In this document: one piece after another, positions 1-7,925 of the stretch
Position numbering within the stretch: position 1 is the first letter of the stretch
Layout of the letters: each line of letters starts with the position of its first letter
NCBI GenBank assembly: GCA_963973795.1
Contig: CAXBAF010000002.1
Location: 1 to 64,000, forward strand
Length of the DNA: 64,000 bases
DNA from: UBA1926 sp002337215
Lineage (GTDB): Bacteria; Planctomycetota; Phycisphaerae; Phycisphaerales; UBA1924
Direction: 5' to 3'
Translations under genes and position numbers: made by a program
The notes under the pieces: generated by a model
The model's database searches: none
What the model was told of the DNA's origin: nothing
What the model saw: the letters and a program-made list of their open reading frames with translations, nothing else

Positions 1-73
1 ACCCCAGCGGGATTCGAACCCGCGTTACCAGGATGAAAACCTGGTGTCCTGGACCAGACTAGACGATGGGGCC
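1..73 (-). tRNA. tRNA-Glu (anticodon TTC), 3' end cut by window edge
   Basis: Read on the minus strand the sequence folds as a cloverleaf. The acceptor arm starts GGCCCCA and is followed by T8. The anticodon stem CCAGG/CCTGG encloses the loop TTTTCAT, giving anticodon TTC (plus-strand bases 35-37). The T arm is GCGGG-TTCGAAT-CCCGC. The last two or so bases of the acceptor and any CCA lie left of the window. The stem closes with one G-U pair, so the gene looks functional. It decodes Glu codons GAA/GAG. Confidence 0.93.
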
Positions 74-164
74 AGCCGCCCGACGCGCATTTGCGAATCG
101 AGCGAGGCGATGATAGCCGTCAGATTCTCGATCGGCAACGGGGCCGGCCCACGTAGAATCAGGT

Positions 165-878
165 ATGGAAAACAACATGGCGACCCGACCGATCACGGCA
201 TGGCCCGCCCCGACCGACGCGCCCGCGTTGCTCTTCGGGGGATCGTTCGATCCGCCGCACGTGGCGCACGTCTCGCTCGCGACCGCCGCACGCGACGAGG
301 TCTTCCCGGACACCGGCTGGCTGATCTTCGTGCCCGCGTCCCAGAACCCACACAAGCCTTCGCAGCCCGTCGCGACCGACGCCCAGCGGTTGGAGATGCT
401 CCGCCTGGCGATCCAAGACAAGCCTCGGGTCGCGATCTGGACCGACGAGATCGATCGCTCACGAGACAACGAGCCCAGCTACTGGGCCGACACCATATCG
501 CGAGCCCGGCGCGTCGTCGACAAGGACACCCCGCTGCGTTTTCTGATTGGTGCCGACCAGGCGATCGCGTTCCATCGCTGGCACGAGCACGAAGCGATCC
601 TCAAGGACGCCGAGCCTGCGGTGATGCTGAGGAACCCCTGCCCAACCCGCGAGTCATTCCGCTCGACGCTGCTCAGCATCGGGCACGACCCCGCGGAATG
701 GATGCCCCGCCTCGTCAATACCGAGGTCCTCTCCGTGGCCTCGACCGAGGCGCGCAGCGCGATCGAACAGGGCAAGAACTCCGACAAGATGCTCGACGAG
801 TTGGTGATGGGGTACATCGAGTTGTACGGGCTCTATGGATCGGCTGATGACTCATCGCTGTCACCGCCGGTTGGCTAG
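165..878 (+). CDS. nadD: Nicotinate-nucleotide adenylyltransferase
   Basis: Cytoplasmic NAD biosynthesis enzyme that joins the AMP part of ATP to nicotinate mononucleotide to form deamido-NAD. The 237-residue product has the nucleotidyltransferase signature GGSFDPPHVAH at residues 25-35, with the HxxH-type ATP-binding histidines, then FLIGADQ in the middle and VASTEARSAI near the C-terminus, matching the family's ISSTxIR adenine-binding motif with its Arg kept. The length is slightly above the usual 190-220, owing to a short N-terminal lead and a serine-rich tail. An in-frame ATG at 177 is an alternative start. It stands alone, head to head with the tRNA. Confidence 0.93.
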   Translation: MENNMATRPITAWPAPTDAPALLFGGSFDPPHVAHVSLATAARDEVFPDTGWLIFVPASQNPHKPSQPVATDAQRLEMLRLAIQDKPRVAIWTDEIDRSRDNEPSYWADTISRARRVVDKDTPLRFLIGADQAIAFHRWHEHEAILKDAEPAVMLRNPCPTRESFRSTLLSIGHDPAEWMPRLVNTEVLSVASTEARSAIEQGKNSDKMLDELVMGYIELYGLYGSADDSSLSPPVG

Positions 879-1182
879 CCGTTCGCGTTCTTCGTCGCAT
901 CGGATTGAGTCACGCGCGTCACCCGGACCGGTGTACGCGCGTTCTTGTCTGCAACGTCGCGTTCGATGTCTGAGGGAGTGGCGTCCGCTGACGATTGCGG
1001 CTCCATCACAGGCGTGCCGGCGGCCTCTTTGGTTTGTGCGCGCCCACCGTTCCGGAAATGAGCATGCAGATTATTTTTTTTATGATCCACACCTCTGTTT
1101 TTTTGATATAGATTCTGCGATGGTCCCGCCCGCTCGTGTGGAGCCGCCCGACCCGTTGGGTCAACTTTGAAACGGAATAGCC
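879..1182. other. Intergenic region with AT-rich promoter-like stretch
   Basis: About 300 bases without a convincing gene. Around 1070-1115 the composition drops sharply to A/T, with T-runs and TATAGAT at 1107-1113 that could serve as a -10 box for the secreted protein starting at 1183. I could not match a -35 box at proper spacing, so the promoter is only suggested. No terminator hairpin with a T-run is evident after nadD. Confidence 0.4.
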
Positions 1183-1881
1183 ATGATGCGTATGCCATGC
1201 GTTTTGTCTTGTCGCGCCCCGATAATCGCGGCAGTATCGACGGCCGCGATCACCCTGATCGGAACACCGGCAATCGCAGCAGAACGTCCGACCCGTGTCT
1301 GCTTCCGCAGCGAGTACATCTGCATCTGGGTGTCTTTCGGAACGCTCCACACAACCGGGGGATACGACGCCGTGACCCTGACCGGCGCGGTCGGCTACTC
1401 CACCGACGGCCCGTTTGATCCCGACGACTTTCTGGCAATCAACCTGCCCGACGGAATGGGCGGCGTCACCTCGTTCGTCGGCGGCCAGACATCCGTCACC
1501 GGCTCCTACGAGGTGCTCGGAGGCCTCGGCACCGCGGCCTGCACCGTGGACTACCAGAGCCTCGACTTCGAGGCAGGGGGCTACTCGATCGAGATTGTCA
1601 ACCAGACCGGCAGCGATCTGGTCGCGACGCTCCCGCTCACGGGCTTCAACGACTCGGGCCAGGGTCTCTACTACGCCGAGGGTCTCAGCCTCCCGGTGCT
1701 CTACTCCGTCACCACGCCGAGTGGTTCGACCTACATGCTGCCCGATGTGATCACCGCGCTCGAACTCCGCTCGTCGCTCGATCTCTCGCCGCCCTGCCTG
1801 GCAGACCAGGACGGCAACGGCATCTTTGACCTGACCGACATCGGTTTGTTCATCCAGGGCTTCCTCTCCCGCTGCGAGTGA
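1183..1881 (+). CDS. Secreted protein with a single GC-type dockerin-like half-domain
   Basis: 232 residues. A Sec signal peptide covers about residues 1-33 (basic start, hydrophobic core AAVSTAAITLIGTPAIA, likely cut after AIA). The middle is a beta-rich region of unknown function with no recognisable catalytic motif. The C-terminus holds one calcium-loop-like unit, DQDGNGIFDLTDIGLF, and closes with SRCE, so a Cys is the second-last residue. Proteins with this ending are typical of Phycisphaerales and are thought to be held at the cell surface or in a complex. Usual dockerins have two such units; here only one is seen. ATGs at 1186 and 1192 are possible alternative starts. Confidence 0.82.
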   Translation: MMRMPCVLSCRAPIIAAVSTAAITLIGTPAIAAERPTRVCFRSEYICIWVSFGTLHTTGGYDAVTLTGAVGYSTDGPFDPDDFLAINLPDGMGGVTSFVGGQTSVTGSYEVLGGLGTAACTVDYQSLDFEAGGYSIEIVNQTGSDLVATLPLTGFNDSGQGLYYAEGLSLPVLYSVTTPSGSTYMLPDVITALELRSSLDLSPPCLADQDGNGIFDLTDIGLFIQGFLSRCE

Positions 1882-1917
1882 TAGCTGCGAATGATGCGAG
1901 AGTCCGAGCAAAACGAA

Positions 1918-1945
1918 CACGGGGGCGCACATCGGCGCCCCCGTG
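1918..1945 (-). terminator. Strong hairpin between convergent genes, likely metK terminator
   Basis: A perfect 11-bp stem (CACGGGGGCGC paired with GCGCCCCCGTG) with a 6-base loop. On the minus strand it is followed by a T-rich run (TTCGTTTTG), which fits a factor-independent terminator for metK. On the plus strand the downstream T content is weaker, so its role for the dockerin gene is less certain. Confidence 0.7.
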
Positions 1946-1992
1946 ATTCATTCGGTTGTGTTCGACCATGGCCCACCGGGCCTCGGCTCTGA

Positions 1993-3153
1993 TCAGCCGA
2001 TCGCCTTCTTGAGCGCATCGACCTTGTCGGTCTTCTCCCACGGGAAGAACGTGTGGCCGCCCTTCTCGTAGGGCTTGCGTCCGAAGTGCCCGTGCCGCGC
2101 CGTGGGCGAATAGATCGGGCTCCGGAGCCCCAGCGTTTCGATGATGCCCTTGGGCGTCAGCGGGAAGACCGAACGCACGGCCTCGGCGATCTTCTCCTCG
2201 TCCGCCTTGGCGGTGCCGAACGTGTCAACAAACACGCTCGTGGGTTCCGCGACGCCGATCGCGTAGCTGAGCTGCACCTCGCACTCGTCGGCGAGCCCGG
2301 CCGCGACGATGTTCTTGGCGACGTACCGCGCCATGTAGGCCGCGGAGCGGTCCACCTTGGTCGGGTCCTTGCCGCTGAAGGCCCCGCCGCCGTGCCGGCC
2401 TCGACCGCCGTAGGTGTCCACGATGATCTTGCGGCCCGTCAGGCCCGCGTCGCCGTGCGGCCCGCCGATCTCGAAATTGCCGGTCGGGTTCACGTGCACC
2501 GTGATCGCGGGGTTCCAATGATCGCCGAGGACCGGCTTGAGGATGTGCTCGACGACCTGCTTGCGGAGCTCGTCTTGCCGGCTGTTCCACGACGGGTCGT
2601 GCTGCGTCGAGAGCACGACGGTGTCCACCGCTCTCGGCTTCCCGTTCTCGTACTCGATCGTGACCTGGCTCTTCGCGTCGGGACGCAGCCCCGGGATGAT
2701 CTGCTCGCGGCGGACCTCCGCGTGCCGCTCGACCAAGCGGTGACTGAGCTGGATCGGGAGCGGCATCAGGTCGTCGGTCTCGCGGCACGCGAAGCCGAAC
2801 ATCATGCCCTGGTCGCCCGCCCCCTCGCGGTCCACGCCCATCGCGATGTCGGCGCTCTGCTTGTTGAGCGCGACGAGCACAGCACAGGACTGGTCGGCGA
2901 ACTGGAGCCGGGAATCGGTGTAGCCGATCTCCTTGATCTTCTCGCGGACGACGTCCTGGATATCAACGTAGGTGTTCGTTGTCACCTCGCCCGCGACGAC
3001 CACGAGCCCTGTAGCGACCATCGTCTCGACCGCGACCCGGGAGTGCGGATCGTCGGTGAGCATCGCGTCCAGGATCGCGTCCGAGATCTGGTCGCAGATC
3101 TTGTCGGGGTGGCCCATCGAGACGGATTCAGAGGTAAACAGGTGGCTCGGCAT
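1993..3153 (-). CDS. metK: S-adenosylmethionine synthetase
   Basis: Makes S-adenosylmethionine from methionine and ATP in the cytoplasm. The 386-residue product has the three MetK domains in order. Visible signatures are GHPDKICDQISDAILD near the N-terminus, GAGDQGMMFGFA around residue 115, the glycine-rich loop GGAFSGKDPTKVDRSAAY, and a C-terminus with RKPYEKGGHTFFPWEK. The ATG at 3153 is preferred over an upstream TTG at 3165 because GGGGA lies about six bases before it. No adenosylhomocysteinase gene is adjacent. The leader (3154-3300) has competing hairpins, described in the findings. Confidence 0.98.
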   Translation of the reverse strand: MPSHLFTSESVSMGHPDKICDQISDAILDAMLTDDPHSRVAVETMVATGLVVVAGEVTTNTYVDIQDVVREKIKEIGYTDSRLQFADQSCAVLVALNKQSADIAMGVDREGAGDQGMMFGFACRETDDLMPLPIQLSHRLVERHAEVRREQIIPGLRPDAKSQVTIEYENGKPRAVDTVVLSTQHDPSWNSRQDELRKQVVEHILKPVLGDHWNPAITVHVNPTGNFEIGGPHGDAGLTGRKIIVDTYGGRGRHGGGAFSGKDPTKVDRSAAYMARYVAKNIVAAGLADECEVQLSYAIGVAEPTSVFVDTFGTAKADEEKIAEAVRSVFPLTPKGIIETLGLRSPIYSPTARHGHFGRKPYEKGGHTFFPWEKTDKVDALKKAIG

Positions 3154-3407
3154 CGATATCCCCAAAGTTGCGCCGGTCCCCGATCGGACGGCACGCGTGC
3201 GGCGAGAAAAACGGTGTGCGGCGTTGTTCCGTTCATCCGCAGGAACGGATAAAAGGTCCGAAGTCTAGCCACCCCGACACGCCAATTCCGTCTCGGTGTG
3301 GCCACGCACGCGGGCCGTCGCAAGGCCTCCGCTCGGCACAGAAGCGCGGATCTTCGACCCGGGGTGGCATCGAGATCGGCGCGAGCCTCAAGACGATCTC
3401 GGCCGAT

Positions 3408-4118
3408 TCAGACCACCGAATCGTGGATCATCGAATATTCACGCCCGTAGTGGTCCACCGCGAAGACCCGATAGCCGGCGTCACCCAGCTTCTTGAGCAT
3501 CCGCTCCGACTTCGCGCGCCCGTCGCTGAACATGCCGTCGTGGGTCTCAAAGAGGATCTGCCCGGGACGCACGGCGCCTCCCGCGAGTTCCTCAAGCACC
3601 TCATACTCCGCCCCTTCGATGTCGAGCTTGAGTACATCGATCCGCTCGTGACCGAGCTCGGCCATGATCGACGCGAGGCTCCGGCATTCGACCTCGATCG
3701 CCTCGGTCCCCGTCATCCCGCTCTCGTGCAGGCTCGCGGAGACATGCTCGGTGTTCCGGGGCAGGTGGAACGTCGCGCGGCCGTCTTCAGGGGCGATCGC
3801 CCAGGGGTACAGGCGGAACCGATCATCGAGCCCGCCCTCGCTGCGCTTCCGATCCACGTACGCGATTGCCCTCGGCGTGGGATCGAACGCGTGCACGGTG
3901 CACCCGATCTGGCTGATCACGGCCTCGTCAAAGGAGGTGTCCTCGCCCACACCCGCGGCGTAGACCACGCTCTCCGGGCCCACGGAATCACCGTGGACAT
4001 GCCAGCCGCCGTAGCGAGAACCGAGGTAGACTCTTGGGCATTGCACCTCGACCGGCCGGACGGGTTTTACCCCGACCATACGGTTCTTGACTCTTTTCGC
4101 GAGCCGGATCGGATTCAT
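3408..4118 (-). CDS. FkbM-family SAM-dependent methyltransferase
   Basis: 236 residues. The protein has the FkbM fold: an N-terminal region with VVYAAGVGEDTSFDEAV, the SAM-binding segment VHAFDPTPRAIAYV, and the hallmark VLKLDIEGAEYEVLEEL near residue 165. Members methylate hydroxyl groups on sugars, polyketides or other small molecules; the substrate cannot be told here. The stretch QILFETHDGMFSDG is typical of the family's C-terminal half. The start is uncertain: GAGGAG is 11 bases before the ATG at 4118 but only 5 bases before an in-frame TTG at 4124. It is divergent from purM with about 90 bases between them. Confidence 0.88.
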   Translation of the reverse strand: MNPIRLAKRVKNRMVGVKPVRPVEVQCPRVYLGSRYGGWHVHGDSVGPESVVYAAGVGEDTSFDEAVISQIGCTVHAFDPTPRAIAYVDRKRSEGGLDDRFRLYPWAIAPEDGRATFHLPRNTEHVSASLHESGMTGTEAIEVECRSLASIMAELGHERIDVLKLDIEGAEYEVLEELAGGAVRPGQILFETHDGMFSDGRAKSERMLKKLGDAGYRVFAVDHYGREYSMIHDSVV

Positions 4119-4207
4119 AGTCAACGATGCTCCTCACTCCCCCCGGAGTGCCCGTTTCAGGCTCACCAGACGCCCTACAACCGCGAACACCCCGCGCGAG
4201 AATACCG

Positions 4208-5317
4208 ATGCCGGCGAACAAAAACAAGATGACGTATGCAGATTCGGGCGTCGATATCGACGCGGGCGACGAGGCCGTCCGCCGGATCCAGCAGCATATC
4301 CGAAGAACACACGGCCCACGCGTGATCAACAACCCCGGCGGTTTCGCGGGGCTTTTTCGCCTCGATTACAACGAACAGCTCTTCCGACGGAATTATCGGG
4401 ACCCTGTCCTGGTCGCCTGCACCGACGGCGTCGGGAGCAAGGTCATGCTCGCCTGCGAACTCGGGGTCCACGACACCGTCGGCATCGACTGCGTCGCGAT
4501 GAACGTCAACGACCTCATCGTCCAGGGCGCCGAGCCCCTGCTGTTCCTGGATTACATCGGGATCCACAGCGTGGAGCCGCAGATGATCGAGCGGCTGGTC
4601 GAGGGCGTCGCGAGAGGGTGCGAGCTCGCCGGCTGTGCGCTTGTCGGCGGCGAAACCGCAGAGCTCCCCGACGTCTACAAGCCGGGTGACTACGACCTGG
4701 CGGGTTTCTCGTTGGGTGTCGTGGAACTGAGCCGGGCGATGGACGCGACGCGCGTCGAGCCGGGCGATGTGGTGCTCGGGCTCGAGTCCGACGGGGTGCA
4801 CTCCAACGGGTACTCGCTCGTGCGCCGGATCATCAGCGCCCGCAAGCTGAAACTCTCGAAGGTGTATCCCGATCTCGACCCGAGCCGGACGCTGGGCGAG
4901 GTGCTGATGACGCCCACGCGGATCTACGCCCAGCAGATCGTGCGCGCCCAGCGAGCGTACACGGTCAAGAAGGTCATCACGGGCATGGCGCACATCACCG
5001 GGGGCGGGCTCGCGGGCAACCTCGTGCGATCACTGCCGGGCGACGTGAACGCCGAGATCGATTGGTCGGCTTGGGAGACGCCCGCGGTCTTCCGGTTCCT
5101 GCAGGAACGCGGCAACGTGGACGAGGCCGAGATGCGCCGCGTCTTCAACATGGGGATCGGCTACTGCCTGATCGTCCGCCCCGGCTTCGCCGACGCGACC
5201 GCGAAACGCCTGAAGAAGATGGGCGAAAGCGTCCACACGATCGGGCGGATCACCAAGGGCACGGGCCGGGTGATCGAGAAGCCGACGCGGACGAGACGTA
5301 GAACGACGGCCGTCTAA
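4208..5317 (+). CDS. purM: Phosphoribosylformylglycinamidine cyclo-ligase
   Basis: Fifth step of purine synthesis: closes FGAM to aminoimidazole ribonucleotide using ATP. The 369-residue product shows the AIR synthase fold with TDGVGSKVMLA, NVNDLIVQGAEPLLFLDYI, GGETAELPDVY, SDGVHSNGYSLVRRI and HITGGGLAGNLVR in the expected order. The ATG at 4208 gives the N-terminus MPANKNKMTYADSGVDID, matching the usual YxxAGVDI start; a longer frame upstream lacks family similarity. The last 30 or so residues are basic (TRTRRRTTAV) and extend past the normal end. No other pur genes are next to it. Confidence 0.97.
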   Translation: MPANKNKMTYADSGVDIDAGDEAVRRIQQHIRRTHGPRVINNPGGFAGLFRLDYNEQLFRRNYRDPVLVACTDGVGSKVMLACELGVHDTVGIDCVAMNVNDLIVQGAEPLLFLDYIGIHSVEPQMIERLVEGVARGCELAGCALVGGETAELPDVYKPGDYDLAGFSLGVVELSRAMDATRVEPGDVVLGLESDGVHSNGYSLVRRIISARKLKLSKVYPDLDPSRTLGEVLMTPTRIYAQQIVRAQRAYTVKKVITGMAHITGGGLAGNLVRSLPGDVNAEIDWSAWETPAVFRFLQERGNVDEAEMRRVFNMGIGYCLIVRPGFADATAKRLKKMGESVHTIGRITKGTGRVIEKPTRTRRRTTAV

Positions 5318-5505
5318 CAACGCTCGTCTCAAAATCAGAATGTCCGCGAGACCGTCTGCACGTCATGCTTCGCTCCACCGTGTCGGTCGGTTGTTCTAAT
5401 AATTGCCGTGCGGCGTATGCGATCGAATCATGATTGGAGCAACTCAAACAGCACGGTAACATCAAGCAGCGGGTTCAGACTTTGGTAAAGACGGTGGAGG
5501 CCACT

Positions 5506-7908
5506 ATGCCGCGCCCATCGCATTCGCGATTCATCAGCGTAGTTTCGATCATCGCGTCGTTTTCGGGTGCGAACGCATCTGCGTCGGGACCGATCTTCTC
5601 CCCGGAGTCTTATCGTATCACCCAGCGTGATGGACTGTTTTACGTTGTTGCGGATGTCGACGGCGACAGTTTCCTGGACATCACGACCCCCGCCCGCGTC
5701 GAAGGCGACAGCGAGCTTGTCGTCCTGATCAACGATCGCGCAGGGGGCTTCGTGCCGAGAGCGACCGGGCTGTCGCGCGGAGGCTGGATCGATTTCGATG
5801 TCGGTGATCTCGACGGTGACGGCCTGGCGGACCTCGCGGTCATCGAACGCGATGGAGCGTGGGGCGATCTCGTTCTCTATTTCGGGTCCGCGGACGGCTC
5901 GTTCGTCGAGCAGGCCCGCTACCCGATCAAGGAGGAGCCCTTCAACCTGTTCGAGGACCCGCTCTCGATCGACGTCGTGGACCTCGACGGGGACGGTGAC
6001 CTCGATGTCTTCACCAGCATCGATCGTCTCGACGAGAGCGCCTCGCTCCGGAACGAGGGCGACCGGACGTTCTCACCTGCGTGGCGTGAGATCTCGATCG
6101 ACTATCCCGTCTTCGCCGACATCGACGGGGACGGCGATCGCGATATCGTCACCGGCCGGGCGCTCGGCTCGACCGGCATCCGCCGGTTTCGGAACGACGG
6201 CAATGGGGTCTACACCGAACTCGCAACGGTGACACTCGTCGCGCGGTTCGATCGCCTGCGGGCCTCGGACATCGATGGGGACGGCGACGACGACCTCCTC
6301 ACGTCCAGCTTCGACGACGCCGAGATCGGCGTGCTGCGTTCCGAGAACGGGGCGTTTCCCGACGTCGAGCGCTTCGTGCTGCCCGGCGGACGCCGGGTGC
6401 AGGACATCGGCGTGGGCGACATCGACGGCGACGGCGACCCCGATATCCTCGCCGCCGGCTTTCGGGAAGACGACGGCGGCGTGTCGTGGACCTTCATCAA
6501 CGACGGCGACGGCGGGTTTGCGCTCGGCTTCGAGTGTGCGCGCGATGAATCGCTGGTCCAGATCGAGTTTCCCGAGCTTGACGGGGACGGGACACCCGAG
6601 ATCGTCGCGCATTCGGGTGGTGGGCGCATCATGGTGTATGAGGGCGTGCCCGGGTCGACGCTGACGAGCGGGTCTCGGTTCGCGCTCATCGACTACGGCC
6701 AAGCGACACAGGATGGGATCCGCGGGGGCATCCTCGATGATCTCAACGGGGACGGGCACGCGGACTCGGCGTTCTTCGGCACCGACGGCTCGCTCGGCGT
6801 TGCGCTCACCGACAGCGACGGCGCGTTTCTCACGCCCGGGTTCCTCACCGTTCCGGGCGCCGCCGAGGGTCTCTCATCGTGCGACCTCGATGAGGACGGC
6901 TTTGCGGACCTGATCATTGCGTTCCGGAATTTCTCGCCGGGCGCGACCAACTCGGTCACGATTCTGTACGGCGACGCCGACGGTGATTTCGACCGAACCG
7001 ATAGTGTGCCGACGGTGGGGTTTCCCGTGGCGTCGATTCCAGTGGATCTCGATCTCGACGGTGACCCGGATTTGGTCATCGCGACGGTCTTGGGTCTCAT
7101 CGTCGCGTCGCGGGACGACCAAGGCGATTATATTCAGGCAGGCGAAGTCATCGAAGCGAGCCTCTTCGACAACGCATCGCCCACGGCTCTCGACTGGAAT
7201 CTCGACGGCCTGCCCGATATCGCGATCATCGCCGGGGGCAACCAGCTCCAGGTTTTCTTGAACAACGGAGACGGGACCCTCGCGGATCCCCTCCAGATCG
7301 ACATCGAGGCGAATTTCGGGAGTCTCGCGGCGGGCGATTGGGATTCCGATGGGAGGACCGATCTCGCCGCGATGATCGACGACGACCTCGAGATTCTGTT
7401 CAACCGGGACGGGCTCGGGTTCGAGCGCTTCGGCGTGGATCTCGGGGTGCTGAACGACCGGCTTCTCTATCCTGTGCACCTGATGGCGACCGATGCAGAC
7501 GGTGACGGCGACGAGGACCTGATCGTGCTCGACGCCTCCACGGCGATCCTCTTCCTCAACGACGGGTCGGGCGGTTTCGAGGCCTCGCGGTGGATCGGGA
7601 CGGGGCCCGAACCCCGGGGCATCGCGCTCGGCCCGGCGGGTCCGCTGGGAACGCAGGACGTCGCGGTCTTCACCGATGGCAACGCCCGGTCGTATTCCGG
7701 TGTGACGGTGCTGCGGAACCTGACCCGGGGCTGCTCGCTCGCGGATGTCGCGCCGCCGATCGATCAACTCGACCTCGCGGACATCTCGGTGTTCGTGACC
7801 GAGTTCGTGGCGGGCGACGCGATCGCGGATCTCGCGCCCCCGACGGGCGTGCTCGATCTGGCGGACGTCAGCGCGTTCCTCGACGCGTTTATTGCAGGCT
7901 GCGACTGA
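5506..7908 (+). CDS. Secreted FG-GAP/VCBS repeat protein with GC-type dockerin end
   Basis: 800 residues. The start at 5506 follows a good GGTGGAGG site and gives a signal peptide (SRFISVVSIIASFSGANASA). The body is built of roughly 14 repeats around D-x-D-G-D-G-x-x-D, for example DLDGDGLADL, DIDGDGDPDI and DADGDGDEDL, which bind calcium in beta-propeller blades (FG-GAP/VCBS, integrin-alpha-like). The end has two dockerin-like units (QLDLADISVFV and VLDLADVSAFL) bounded by GC at the start and GCD at the very end. Likely an extracellular binding or structural protein. The dockerin units have lost most of the Asp-rich loop (PIDQLD, PTGVLD), so calcium binding there is doubtful. Confidence 0.88.
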   Translation: MPRPSHSRFISVVSIIASFSGANASASGPIFSPESYRITQRDGLFYVVADVDGDSFLDITTPARVEGDSELVVLINDRAGGFVPRATGLSRGGWIDFDVGDLDGDGLADLAVIERDGAWGDLVLYFGSADGSFVEQARYPIKEEPFNLFEDPLSIDVVDLDGDGDLDVFTSIDRLDESASLRNEGDRTFSPAWREISIDYPVFADIDGDGDRDIVTGRALGSTGIRRFRNDGNGVYTELATVTLVARFDRLRASDIDGDGDDDLLTSSFDDAEIGVLRSENGAFPDVERFVLPGGRRVQDIGVGDIDGDGDPDILAAGFREDDGGVSWTFINDGDGGFALGFECARDESLVQIEFPELDGDGTPEIVAHSGGGRIMVYEGVPGSTLTSGSRFALIDYGQATQDGIRGGILDDLNGDGHADSAFFGTDGSLGVALTDSDGAFLTPGFLTVPGAAEGLSSCDLDEDGFADLIIAFRNFSPGATNSVTILYGDADGDFDRTDSVPTVGFPVASIPVDLDLDGDPDLVIATVLGLIVASRDDQGDYIQAGEVIEASLFDNASPTALDWNLDGLPDIAIIAGGNQLQVFLNNGDGTLADPLQIDIEANFGSLAAGDWDSDGRTDLAAMIDDDLEILFNRDGLGFERFGVDLGVLNDRLLYPVHLMATDADGDGDEDLIVLDASTAILFLNDGSGGFEASRWIGTGPEPRGIALGPAGPLGTQDVAVFTDGNARSYSGVTVLRNLTRGCSLADVAPPIDQLDLADISVFVTEFVAGDAIADLAPPTGVLDLADVSAFLDAFIAGCD

Positions 7909-7925
7909 TCACCGCCAAGTGTGCC

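Noticed and set aside
3154..3400. SAM-I or SAH riboswitch ahead of metK
   Set aside because: None of the conserved core segments of these families is present in the leader.
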